Made by a program: the position numbers and the translations under genes. A DNA stretch of 64,000 bases from positions 1 to 64,000 of the forward strand of contig NW_026973714.1 in assembly GCF_035594125.1 (NCBI RefSeq). The letters run 5' to 3'. The DNA comes from Scylla paramamosain. Lineage: Eukaryota; Arthropoda; Malacostraca; Decapoda; Portunidae. A model generated the notes under the pieces. That model ran no database searches, was not told the DNA's origin, and worked only from the letters and a program-made list of their open reading frames with translations. Position 1 is the stretch's first letter. The number at the start of each line of letters is the position of its first letter. Shown here one piece after another: positions 34,843 through 45,045 of the stretch.

Positions 34843-37800
34843 CCGAGAAGATCTATCACCTGTAGTCAACCTCATAGTTAGTGGTAAACTATGTTCTGCG
34901 TTACTCGACACAGGTAGTTGTGTAACCCTAATCCGGCGAAGTACGGTACGTAGGCTGAGTCTTGAAATAGATAAATCCAGGTGTTTGCCATCATTAACAG
35001 CGGTAAATGGAGATCCGTTAAGAGTTCTTGGGATGGTAAAAGTTGAAATTCATGTGGGAGATCAAGAAGTGTGCAAACAGTGGATTTCAGTAGTGCCAGA
35101 TTCATACCTCCAAAGAGATTTGTTGCTAGGTTGTGATGTTATTCAGCGGTCAAGATTAACTTGGAATCCGCGGGAGAAGATGATGCTTTGGGGAGGAACC
35201 TCATATTCTGTTTCTCATGTCCGTAAGACTCAAGTTTGTGTAGGAAGGGTTTGCCAATCTCTTCCCATGAGCGTTCAATGTGAAGAGAAGAGCCGAGTTC
35301 AGCTCAAAGATATGGTTCATCTGAAGCCCCACCAGGGTAAAGTAATTCAAGTTGAGGTTGATGAACACTCGGGATCGAGTCTGTTGGTATATCCTCAATC
35401 TCGACATTCTTCTCAAACCTGCCCGTTGTTAGTAGAAGTCAGTGAAACCCAAACCATTCCTGTACTTGTAGACAATTTGTCCAAGGTACATAAGTTCCTA
35501 AAGACAGGTACAGTATTGGCCTATTATGAGAAATATTCTGGTCCAGTCGAGGATACATCCTCACAAGTGTGCCACACCCGTATTGAGAATGAGTTGGAAC
35601 CTCAGAATGATGTGGTAGAAGGAAATGGTACCCGAGCAGAACGTTTGCAGAGTCTCATTAATCAACAGAATTGGGCTCACCTCGCGAATGATCAACAAAA
35701 ACAATTGTCCAATGTAGTGTTATCACATGAGAAGCTGTTCATGTTAGAAAAGAAGGACATAGGCACCATCTCGGGTGAACCTGCCCACATTGCCGTGTCC
35801 GACCCAAACCCTTGCCAATCTCCTATGTACTGTTATCCTGAACATGCTAAGATGTTAGTATCTCAAATGCTAGTGGAGATGGAGGAGAGAGGTGTGATTG
35901 AGCCTTCGAGTGCAGCATGGCTGTCTCCAATTGTCCTCGTGAACAAACCTGATGGGAGTAAGAGAATGTGTTTGGATTTTAGACAGGTGAACGAACAGCT
36001 AGCTGCGGATCTTTACCCATTACCTCGGCTTGAGGATTTGGTCAATGTCGCGGCAGGTCACCAGTACTATGCCACACTAGATTTAAAGGATGCATACTTC
36101 CAGGTAGTCTTGGATGAGGAAAGCCGAGATCTAACAACTTTCTCTGATGGAATATCACTGTATCGTTTCCGTCGGTTACCGTTCGGACTGAGTTGCGCAC
36201 CCACAATCTTTTCTCGCAAGATGGCCGAAATCTTGACGCCTTTGTTGCGTGAGGGATGGGTCAAAAACTATCTAGACGATATCATTCTATGGGCCGAGTA
36301 CTTCGACCAGCTAATGGAAAGATTGGGTAGACTGTTCGCCTTGTTAGAGGAGAAAGGTATCAAGCTGAATCTGACTAAGTGCGACTTGGTGAAGCAGGAG
36401 GTGAAATTTCTAGGTCACCTAGTTTCTAAGGATGGAAGTACTCCTGATCAGAAAAATCTAGAAGCAATTAGAGAACAAGCTCCACCTAAAAATGTCAAGC
36501 AAGTTAGGAGATTTATTGGCATGTGTGGGTTTTATCGGAAATTTGTACCCAATTTTTCAAAGATAGCCATGCCTCTCACAAATCTCATGAAAGGGGATGT
36601 AAAGTTCAGTTGGACGGATGAACGTCAGGTTGCATTCGAGGCTCTCAAAACAAAACTTATGTCAACACCCATTTTGGCTAGTTATCAACCTGAAATTCCT
36701 CTGGTGTTAGTCACAGATGCTAGCGATGAGTGCGTAGGATCGGTACTGCACCAAGTTCAACCTGATAAAAGTGTCCAACCTCTAGGTTACTATTCTAAGA
36801 AGATCAGTAAGTGCAAGCAGAAGTATTCAGTCACCGACAAAGAAGCGTTAGCTGTCGTGTTAGCTTGCCGTCATTTCCACCATTACCTTTGGGGAACCAA
36901 CTTTGAGATTCAAACCGACCACCAACCGCTCACTACTATCTTCCGTAGGCGGACTAAGTCGCCCAGAGTAACTAGGTGGATGCTGGAAATGCGCGAGTAT
37001 CACTTTCGCGTAAAGTATGTAAAGGGAAAAGATAATGTAGTGGCTGATCAGTTGTCGCGTCCTGTTAGGCTTATTACACATCAACCCAACGTTACCTGGT
37101 TAGGCCTAACCCGAGAGGAATTCATTAAAGGGCAGCGCGAAGATCCAACTTGGAATGAACTCTTAGACTACTTGAAGGGTGGGGTGTTGCCAGGGCGAAA
37201 GATTGCTAAGGCAACCCTTGATCAGTTTGAAGTTCTGGATGGTGTGTTGCACTATGTTAGAGAGACCAAAGATGGCAGTCTAAATTACACTGTAGTAGTA
37301 CCCCGACACCTAGTCAGAAAGGCACTAGAAGTTGCTCATGATCAATCAGGACATTTTGGGCAGTTCAAATCCATCAAGCAGGCAGAAGGGTTGTTTTATT
37401 GGCCTACTATTAAGTCGGATGTAATACAGTATCTTAAAGAGTGTCTAAACTGCCAAAAATTCAAACACAACCGAGGAATGTCACAGCCATACCGAGAGTT
37501 ACCTATAGTGTCACAGCCATTGGAGAGGATTGCCATTGATCTCACTGACATGACCAATGGACAGGAGGGTCAAAGGTATATCCTCACCATCATAGACCAC
37601 TTCTCTAGGTATGTAAAATTTTATCCTCTAAAAACAAAACATGCTCAGGGTATAGTAGCTAAGCTTTCCCAATACATCTCTGACTTTGGCCGGCCACTCT
37701 CCATCCTGTGTGACAATGCCTTGGAGTTCACGGGACGAGAACTAAGAACCTGGGCTGGTCTTCATGGGATAGAACTGCTCTACACCACTCCCTATCACCC

Positions 37801-38449
37801 CCAGTCAAACGGACTCATCGAGAGAATGCACCGGACCCTGAAGACCGTGCTGTCCCAAATGTGCAAGGGTTACCCTTTAAGGTGGCCCGCCCTTCTCAGT
37901 GAATGTCAGTCACACATGAATCTGGCAGTACATAGCAGCACGGGGGTCTCTCCATATGTAGCATTCTTCGCAAGACAGCCACCTCGTTTCGTCACGGCGC
38001 CTCTCCTGACGGTGCAGTCTGAAGATAGTGACGTTCAGCAACTTAAGCGCATGATTAAAGACGCTAGTGTGACGTCACAGAGGAGGTACCGTGCAGTGGC
38101 GAACAGAAAACGACGTGATGAAAAGGTCTCAGTTGGGTCCTTGGTGTGGGTGAAATCAGAAACTCCGTTGCCTGGTACCTCTACCAAATTGAACGCTAAG
38201 TGGAAAGGACCATATCGAGTGAGTGAGGTAATCAGGGACGGTCAACTGTATGTAGTGGAGGACCCCTATTCTGGGAAGTTAGTACAAAGAGCAGCAGAAA
38301 AGGTGAAACCGTATGTGAGCCGGAGTGAAATTATTCCGGAGTTGGAGGAGAACTATTCAGACGGATGTGTTGAGGAGGAGGAGGAGGAGGATCAAGACCT
38401 CCCTCCCCACCGCCGTCGACCTCCCAGACGTCTTATTGAGGAGTGCTAA
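34838..38449 (+). CDS. Element B pol: protease, RT, RNase H, integrase
   Basis: About 1203 codons in the same frame as gag, directly after its UGA; no ATG until 34985, which lies past the protease active site, so readthrough rather than separate initiation fits. Protease: LLDTGSCVTLI (Asp codon 34907). RT: WLSPIVLVNKPDGSKRMCLD, FGLSCAPTIF, NYLDDIILW (YLDD 36269-36280), FLGHLVS. RNase H: LVTDASDECVGSV and QTDHQPLTTIF. Integrase: HHCC finger (HDQSGHFG...CLNCQKFK), core Asp/Asp/Glu in IAIDLTDM, LCDNALEF and LIERMHRTLK, and a WKGPYRV GPY-type C-terminus. It ends with an acidic then Arg-rich tail. Everything needed for cDNA synthesis and insertion is open. Confidence 0.93.
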   Translation, partial: LGREDLSPVVNLIVSGKLCSALLDTGSCVTLIRRSTVRRLSLEIDKSRCLPSLTAVNGDPLRVLGMVKVEIHVGDQEVCKQWISVVPDSYLQRDLLLGCDVIQRSRLTWNPREKMMLWGGTSYSVSHVRKTQVCVGRVCQSLPMSVQCEEKSRVQLKDMVHLKPHQGKVIQVEVDEHSGSSLLVYPQSRHSSQTCPLLVEVSETQTIPVLVDNLSKVHKFLKTGTVLAYYEKYSGPVEDTSSQVCHTRIENELEPQNDVVEGNGTRAERLQSLINQQNWAHLANDQQKQLSNVVLSHEKLFMLEKKDIGTISGEPAHIAVSDPNPCQSPMYCYPEHAKMLVSQMLVEMEERGVIEPSSAAWLSPIVLVNKPDGSKRMCLDFRQVNEQLAADLYPLPRLEDLVNVAAGHQYYATLDLKDAYFQVVLDEESRDLTTFSDGISLYRFRRLPFGLSCAPTIFSRKMAEILTPLLREGWVKNYLDDIILWAEYFDQLMERLGRLFALLEEKGIKLNLTKCDLVKQEVKFLGHLVSKDGSTPDQKNLEAIREQAPPKNVKQVRRFIGMCGFYRKFVPNFSKIAMPLTNLMKGDVKFSWTDERQVAFEALKTKLMSTPILASYQPEIPLVLVTDASDECVGSVLHQVQPDKSVQPLGYYSKKISKCKQKYSVTDKEALAVVLACRHFHHYLWGTNFEIQTDHQPLTTIFRRRTKSPRVTRWMLEMREYHFRVKYVKGKDNVVADQLSRPVRLITHQPNVTWLGLTREEFIKGQREDPTWNELLDYLKGGVLPGRKIAKATLDQFEVLDGVLHYVRETKDGSLNYTVVVPRHLVRKALEVAHDQSGHFGQFKSIKQAEGLFYWPTIKSDVIQYLKECLNCQKFKHNRGMSQPYRELPIVSQPLERIAIDLTDMTNGQEGQRYILTIIDHFSRYVKFYPLKTKHAQGIVAKLSQYISDFGRPLSILCDNALEFTGRELRTWAGLHGIELLYTTPYHPQSNGLIERMHRTLKTVLSQMCKGYPLRWPALLSECQSHMNLAVHSSTGVSPYVAFFARQPPRFVTAPLLTVQSEDSDVQQLKRMIKDASVTSQRRYRAVANRKRRDEKVSVGSLVWVKSETPLPGTSTKLNAKWKGPYRVSEVIRDGQLYVVEDPYSGKLVQRAAEKVKPYVSRSEIIPELEENYSDGCVEEEEEEDQDLPPHRRRPPRRLIEEC

Positions 38450-39205
38450 TGTGATGCACGAACTCAGGAGTGAGGAGAAGTGAACAGTGTTATAATGTAT
38501 AGGATGTGAGGGTTAGGAATGAAGTGAGTTAAGAGCAGGAAATCCTCATCCATCACAAGTGTTCGAAGGTCAGTGACACTGTCTCAGCCACAAATAGAGT
38601 GGGGCATTTCGGGAAAGTCGTCCCCAAATTCTCGTCGTGTCAAAACAGTTCATACCAGATGGTAGCTTATGTGTTTCAGTTCGGGGAAGTGTACCCCATT
38701 CTTGTGGGCTTTAGTTCGAGAAGTGAGGTTTCCAGGGAACGTCGTACTTGGTTACTTCCTCCTCAAGTTACAGTCATCACCTCTAACGGGTCCTAAGTTT
38801 CCCTTGAGGACGTATTACCCCAGTCTTCGTTGTAGTAAGAGGAATGATTTGTGTGAATGTTGGCGAATGTGTCGAATGCTGCGAATGTAATAGATTATTC
38901 CTTTTCTATGAGACGGGGAATAAAGAGAGTGACGGAGTTAGTCAGGTGACTTCTCCATAGATTACCCGTAGAGCAGAGGGTGACTGGGGTCCAAGTTCTC
39001 TTTTCCTGTAAGTATTCTGTATGTGAAAGGTGTTGGTACAATTTCCTACGGGAAGAAATGTACGAGTCAGGTGACTCAAGGGTAAGTGGTTGAGTCAGTG
39101 TCAGGTGTTTAGTAGACCTTATGTATGGATAGGATAGGGAAAGTGTATAGGTAGGATTTTGCATGTATTCTTCACCGTGAGTTTAACTCTGGGAGAATGG
39201 GCGTG
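38450..39205 (+). other. Element B 3' non-coding region
   Basis: Between the pol stop and the 3' LTR; GT/AG-rich, no long frame, no envelope-like ORF. The last bases (GGGAGAATGGGCG) are a weak polypurine tract. Confidence 0.7.
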
Positions 39206-40564
39206 TGTAACGCTCCTTTTTATTATTTCTGTGTTTCTTTGAGTCTCCCCAATAATTGTTTTCTTTTGTAGCTTGCGGTGAAGAGGAGGATAATAGCGGT
39301 AATTAAAGGTTTAGTAATTATATGAAAAAGTATATTTATAAGGCGTGTATTCGTGGGAGTGATTTAAAAGTCTTGAAACATTTGTTATAAATAGTCTTTA
39401 CTTATTTCAACTGTGGTTTTCTCTAATCAGTGGTAATACGAATAATAGGATTACATCATGTTGCGTCAGCCTACCAGTAACTCATAAGGTGTCATTCCCT
39501 AGCTTATAAAATATGTTAGTAATTTAGAATTCAATTATTAACTTCAACTAATGTCCAGCTTATATGCTCACCTTGCTAGCCAATTATTCCTGCATTTTTA
39601 TTTAAACTCACGGTTCAGTAAAATTATTTGTGAAAGAAGAGAGAGAGAGAACTAGTTAAGGTTCCAATAACTTCAGAGGCCTGGGGGTGTTGAGGGAGAG
39701 AGCACAGAATGGCGTCTCCCTTCCCTCTGGCAACAGGTGGGTCTCGTAGCTCTGAAATATTTTATTTTTCTTTTATTTAGAAGTGAATATTACTGTGTTC
39801 ATGTTTATTATTCATGTCTCTAGTGAAGATATAGTGACTGTACGTGTTGACAGAATGGCGTTTCCCTTCCCTCTGGCAACAGAATGGCGTCTCCCTTCCC
39901 TCTGGCAACAGATAAAATAGCCGGTGTTGGTCCCACGTGGAGACAGGCCACAGAGTCTTGGGAAAGTGTTAGCCATGTAATGTTTCTTTAGTCAAGTATA
40001 ATCTACTGTGAATGTGTTGTGAGCAATATTATTGCCGTAGAGAAGTGATGGATGAAGGCTGTGACGCTATTTAGGGATATAACGGTGCCCAGAATCAATG
40101 GTACTCTTGAGGAGTTATAAAAGTAATTATTTTCTTGTGTATTCGTAGTGTTAAGTAACGGAGTATAAGTGTATATGCCATACCAGAATTTCAAGTGCCT
40201 TATTTTTTTTTTTTCTAGATTAACCACTCGATAGTGTCATAGTGGGTCAGTCAACCCAAAGAATCCCATCAGTATTATTCATTTAATTATTTTTTTGCTA
40301 TTTTTATATTTTTCGTTCCTCCTAATAAAGCCACACTGTAGGTACTGTGTGATAATTAACCTCTCCCTACCCTCTGGCCATGACGATGAAGGCGAGAACC
40401 ATTACCAATCAAAAATGTTTTCTTTTTTTCTATTGTGTGTGCGTGCTTCACCTCTTCTCTCTTCCTCTTCTTTTTTCTTCTTCACCGTGAAGATCTTTGC
40501 CTCGTCTCATTAGAGCTCTGATCGGACCGGTGAGGAGAAGGGAGGAGGGGGGGTTGGCGTTACA
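39206..40564 (+). repeat. 3' LTR of element B (1359 bp)
   Basis: Near-identical copy of 31622-32982; includes the three ATGGCGT(C/T)TCCCTTCC motifs, one with a C-to-T change. Followed by the GTAG duplication and then gag of element A. Confidence 0.92.
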
Positions 40565-40568
40565 GTAG

Positions 40569-40863
40569 CCCTGACCCAATAACTCAAAATCCCCCAGACC
40601 TAACAAATGCAACATCCAAGGAATCAAAGGAAATTTGGGAACTTAAGCAGCAGATTAAAAGTCTCACTGATCAAGTAGGAAGGTTGAGAACCTCCCCCTC
40701 TCCAACACAACCCGCTAAATATTGCTCACACTGTCAAACCCATAGTCACACGCTGAGGGAGTGCTGGAGAAAACCTGCCCGTGGATCATGCTTTGCCTGT
40801 AGACAGCATGGGTGCTGGAGAGGAAATAAAGACTGCCCCGGAAAACCAAATCAGAATATATGA
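40569..40863 (+). CDS. Element A gag, C-terminal part with zinc fingers
   Basis: Continues A gag after B. A helical stretch (EIWELKQQIKSLTDQVGRLR) is followed by CSHCQTHSHTLREC (C-x2-C-x4-H-x4-C) and a second finger CFACRQHGCWRGNKDC with Cys replacing His, the same pair as in B. It ends at TGA 40861-40863. Protease follows in the same frame, so the gag-pol stop is conserved between the two elements. Confidence 0.88.
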
Positions 40864-42389
40864 CTCACCCAGGGACTCACATCCCCCGCTATCAATCTCA
40901 TAGTTAACAAGAAAATTCTTAAAGCTGTCATTGACACTGGTAGCGGCTATACTTTAATCACAAAGGCTGCGGTAGAGAAATTAGAAGGAGCTATATCACA
41001 AAGGCGAGCAGTACCTATACTACAAGGGGTAACTGGTTCACCCTTACGAATCTTGGGGATGACCTTACTAGAGATAGGAGTAGGTGAAGAGACTATACAC
41101 AAACAATGGTGCCCTGTAGTCCCGAATAGCTACCTTGATGCTGACGTCTTACTCGGGACAGACATACTTTCACAAGCTCCTTTTCAATGGAATGGTAAGA
41201 CAAATACAGTAAAGTGGGGTAAAACCACATACCTTGTTAATCATATCAAAAGGCAGAAAGGCAAGGTGGAATGAGTTCACGAGGTACCTATTCTTCCTAC
41301 CACTCCAAGTCAAACAGATCACATCCGTCTAACTCATACCATCAAACTTGATCCCTACCGAGCTCAGTTTCTTCCTATCTCGGTGAAAGAAGACCCAGGA
41401 GAAACTTTGTTAGTCCAGCCTCAGCCATGTTTAACGCCTAATCATCACCCCTTGATTGTAACAGTAGATGAGAATAAAAAGGTCCCCCTCCCATTTATTA
41501 ATGATACTAAGGGCCAGAAAACAGTCAAACCAGGAACCCTATTAGGCACTTTTGAAAACATCTCCTCCCCGACGGTCAAAGTCATCCACCAAAAGCAAGC
41601 CACTCCTTCCCTAGAAATCCACAATGATCTGTTGCCACACAACGACCAAACAAGGTGTCAAGAGTCAAAGAGTAGGCCACAAAGACTCGAGGAGTTGATA
41701 AGACAACAGAAATGGAATAACCTTACTAGAGAGCAGAAAACAATCTTAAAAAATATCATTCTCAATCACCATGATTTATTCATAGTAGACAAAAACGAAC
41801 TTGGATTAATGAAAGGGCCTCCTGCTAAAATTAATATCTCTAATCCAGAGCCTAGTCGTGGTCCTAGGTACCGATACCCCGAGGAAGCTAAAACCCTGAT
41901 ATCAGACATGTTAACAGATATGGAGAACAGAGATATCATTGAAAAATCTACATCTGCATGGCTCTCTCCTATAGTATTAGTCAATAAACCGGATGGAAGT
42001 AAAAGAATGTGCCTTGACTACCGACATGTCAACAAACACTTAACTACTGACATTTACCCGCTTCCCCGCCTAGAAGAATTAGTTGAACAAGCAGCTGGCC
42101 ATCAGTTCTATGCCACGCTAGATATGAGGGAGGCTTATTTTCAAATTCTATTGGAGGAAGGTAGCAGAGACCTCACAGCCTTCAGTGATGGGGTGACTCT
42201 CTATAGGTTTAAAAGGCTACCTTTTGGATTAAGCTGTTCTCCAGCTATCTTTACTAGACATATGGCCTCATTGTTAGCTCCTCTCGTGAAGAAGGGTTGG
42301 ATGAAAAATTACTTAGACGACCTAATCATTTGGGCTTCAGACTTCACCACACTCAGCGAAAGACTCAGTGAAACTTTCGCTTTACTTAA
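40864..42389 (+). pseudogene. Element A pol, part 1: protease and RT N-terminal half
   Basis: In frame with gag after the UGA. Protease motif AVIDTGSGYTLI (~40.93 kb) and LLGTDILSQAPFQW. A nonsense TGA at 41272-41274 breaks it where B has sense codons; the frame then reopens. RT blocks: WLSPIVLVNKPDGSKRMCLD, FYATLDMREAYFQ, FGLSCSPAIF and NYLDDLIIWA (YLDD 42310-42321). Coding is cut at the TTAA 42386-42389 by the piggyBac element. Apart from the nonsense codon this part looks intact. Confidence 0.88.
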
Positions 42390-42884
42390 CCCGTAAAGTG
42401 TTTAGTACGTATATATACGTTCGGGAGGGAAAGTGTTTAGTACATATATATACGATCATCGTTTTCTTTTACTTCACGGCACCTAAACCTGTAGAAATGG
42501 TTCAAGATGTCTTTTCTATGCCTAAATATGATTTTGAAAGCTCACTCTCATTTTTATTGTATTGCTGTGGTCTATTACATAGAAGGTATCCATGACCACG
42601 AATGATTTATTGAAAAAATAGGTATATTTATAAAAATATGTTAGTGGTGTCATAATTACTTATCAATATACTCAAAATACTGTTCAGTAGATCAGCTATT
42701 TTTATATTATTCCAACTTGAATAGCAATTTCAATATATTTTGTGTTCATGCGTACAGTCACCGTCGGTTGTGTTGGCAGCCCTGGGGCGTGAGGCGCCGG
42801 GTTGGCGGGCTGGCCCGGCAATGAGTCATGATAGCCAGACACGCTGCTACACCCTCGCTGTTAGCACGTGTTGTCCTGTGCACC

Positions 42885-43243
42885 ATGCCGCGGGGCTTGA
42901 CATCGGCGCAAATAGAGAATATTCTCTATGACGATAATGTCACAGAGTTGGGGGACAGTGATCTCTCTGAGGAGGACGATGAAGATGACTCTGATTACAT
43001 ACAATCAGACAGGGGGAGTGGTGATGAAAATGAAAGTGAATCTGCTCCTGCTCATTCCAGCAAGAAGCGGAAAAGGGATGGTGGGGAGTCCGGGCTTGTA
43101 GTAGGTGCTTCCTCACTATCAGCTTCTCAGCCACTGCATGACCTCGCTAGTCAAGCGCACACACCATCTACATCCCAAGCTCAACACCAAACAATAAATG
43201 CTGATGCTGATGTACAATGGGAATGGAGAGATGGGCATGACTT
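42885..43243 (+). pseudogene. piggyBac transposase N-terminal part (before frameshift)
   Basis: ATG at 42885 in a good context (CACCATGCCG) starts a 120-codon acidic region: LTSAQIENILYDDN, then a Glu/Asp-rich stretch (LSEEDDEDDSDYIQSD), a basic KKRKRDG patch that could be a nuclear localisation signal, and WEWRDGHDF. Acidic N-termini are usual in piggyBac transposases. A one-base shift near 43235-43250, next to a TTTT run, separates it from the catalytic part. Confidence 0.75.
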
Positions 43244-44737
43244 TTGCCCACTGATTTTCAGTTTGATCTTCATGGTCGTGGTATACCACATGGACTCGTT
43301 CATGATGGCAGCACAGAGAGTGAATATTTTAGGTTGTTTTTCACGGAAGACATAATGGCTCATATAGTCAAAGAAAGCAACAAGTTTCATGGCTTTATGA
43401 TAGCAGGTAAAATACTCCATCCACACTCTCGTTTCTTGCAATGGCAGGACACAGATGTAAAAGAAATGTACTCATTTTTGGCTTTAGTTATGCTGATGGG
43501 GCTCACTCCAAGGGAAAATTATAAGGAATACTGGTCGACAGATCCACTTCTTCGCCAGCCTATTTTCAGTAAAATCATGTCAGTAAACAGGTTCATTGCT
43601 TTGCTACAGGCCTTACACTTCCAAGATAACACTCAGCCAACTGATGATGACAAAATGAGAAAAATAAGGCCCATCTTTAACTACATTTGCCATAGTTTCA
43701 AGTCATCATTCAAACCATTTCAAAATTTAGTTATTGATGAAAGTTTGGTTCTGTGGCGTGGTAATATACACTTTCGCCAGTACATCCCATCCAAGCGCCA
43801 CCGATTTGGCCTAAAACTATTTGTTCTTTGTGACTGTGAAACTGGCTTCATTTTGGACATGATTTTGTACACTGGGGCAAGAACAAACATCAAAGAGAAT
43901 AAGAAGTTGGGCATATCAGGAAGCGTTGTCAGTACCATGCTTGAGTCTTACCTTGGTCAAGGACATATACTTTTTGTTGACAACTGGTACACCAGTCCTA
44001 CACTGCTCCACTATCTGCATGAGAGAATGACTGGGGCCTGTGGTACGGTAAAGCCAAATCGCAAGTTTATGGCCAAATTCCCCATCGGACTGCAGAAAGG
44101 CGATGTTGTTCACAAGCAGGCAAACAACATTCTTGCAGTGAAATGGAAGGACAAGAGAGACGTTCATCTCCTCACCAGTGTCCATGAACCAAAGTTGCAA
44201 ACGAGTGAGAACATTGACCATTCCACAAAAACCTTCATCGACAAACCTGAATGTGTTATTGTCTACAACCAAAACATGCGCCTTGTAGATAAAAGTGACA
44301 GCATGATGTCATCTGTGGAATGTTCAAGGAAAACAATGAAATGGTACAAAAAGATGTTTTTTCATCTGATTGACTGTGCTGTCCTCAACGCCCATATTCT
44401 ATACCAGGTCAAAACTGGCGAGAAGCCGACACTCCATGACTTCACAAGGGAGGTAATAAGACAGCTTCTTGAGCAGTATTCGGAGCCTCTTCCTACAGCA
44501 GGACGACGACGAGCATCTCATGGTGACGATCCTACACGTCTCACAGGTCGTCATTTTCCCAAGTATATCCGACCTACAGCTGCCAAGAAAAACGCCCAAA
44601 AGCCTTGCCACGTCTGCCGCACCACCACACTCCGGCCAAAGCAACGCAAAGATACGAGGTTCATGTGTGTGCCCTGCGACACGGCTCTTTGTCTGGACCC
44701 GTGTTTTGAGGTATATCACACTCTCAAGATATACTAG
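43244..44737 (+). CDS. piggyBac (PGBD-type) transposase, catalytic part
   Basis: 497 residues, open. The DDE_Tnp_1_7 domain begins with FRLFFTEDIM and continues YSFLALVMLMGL. The three catalytic aspartates are recognisable: VIDESLVLW (Asp165), FVDNWYTSP (Asp246) and LVDKSDSMM (Asp349, with Asp352). The C-terminal Cys-rich domain (residues ~455-495, CHVCRTTT...CVPCDTALC) binds terminal repeats in characterised piggyBac transposases. The protein cuts and pastes the element at TTAA. The first in-frame ATG of this frame is an interior position; the natural start is at 42885 in another frame, hence the one visible lesion. Confidence 0.88.
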   Translation: MPTDFQFDLHGRGIPHGLVHDGSTESEYFRLFFTEDIMAHIVKESNKFHGFMIAGKILHPHSRFLQWQDTDVKEMYSFLALVMLMGLTPRENYKEYWSTDPLLRQPIFSKIMSVNRFIALLQALHFQDNTQPTDDDKMRKIRPIFNYICHSFKSSFKPFQNLVIDESLVLWRGNIHFRQYIPSKRHRFGLKLFVLCDCETGFILDMILYTGARTNIKENKKLGISGSVVSTMLESYLGQGHILFVDNWYTSPTLLHYLHERMTGACGTVKPNRKFMAKFPIGLQKGDVVHKQANNILAVKWKDKRDVHLLTSVHEPKLQTSENIDHSTKTFIDKPECVIVYNQNMRLVDKSDSMMSSVECSRKTMKWYKKMFFHLIDCAVLNAHILYQVKTGEKPTLHDFTREVIRQLLEQYSEPLPTAGRRRASHGDDPTRLTGRHFPKYIRPTAAKKNAQKPCHVCRTTTLRPKQRKDTRFMCVPCDTALCLDPCFEVYHTLKIY

Positions 44738-44820
44738 AGTGGTATAGATAATTGTAAATAATGTATATACTATAGAGCATAGGAAAATATGTTTCATTTG
44801 CTGCTAATGAAAGACAGAAG

Positions 44821-45045
44821 TTTATAATACGGAAACCTGAAAGTTTACAGGTACAGGATTTTTTTTCCCCATGGCCGTTTATAATACGGAAACCTGAAAG
44901 TTTACAGGCACAAGTTTTTTTTTTCCCTATGGCCGTTTATAATACGGAAACCTGAAAGTTTACAGGCACAATATTTTTTCCCTATGGTCGTTTATAATAC
45001 GGAAACCTAAAGTTTACAGGCACAAGATTTTTTTTCCCTATGGCC
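44821..45045 (+). repeat. Four tandem ~57-bp repeats in the piggyBac 3' region
   Basis: Units beginning TTTATAATACGGAAACCTGA at about 44821, 44878, 44936 and 44990, each ending in a T-run and CCCTATGGCC. They differ by a few substitutions and T-run length. Confidence 0.9.

Larger units (their letters stand above)
31622..40564 (+). mobile_element. Gypsy element B, apparently intact (8943 bp)
   Basis: LTRs 31622-32982 and 39206-40564, target duplication GTAG (31618-31621, 40565-40568), tRNA-Leu primer site, then SGNH ORF, gag and pol. All frames are open except the single UGA between gag and pol. LTRs differ at only a few positions, so insertion is recent. B lies in the gag of A, its relative. 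Nothing resembling an envelope gene is present. Confidence 0.92.

Noticed and set aside
38450..39205. Possible envelope gene after pol in element B (and 54845-55525 in A)
   Set aside because: No long frame, signal peptide or membrane segment in either region; these are untranslated regions.
41272..41274. Second UGA in element A pol as another programmed readthrough site
   Set aside because: B has a sense codon in the aligned region, so it is a private nonsense mutation.
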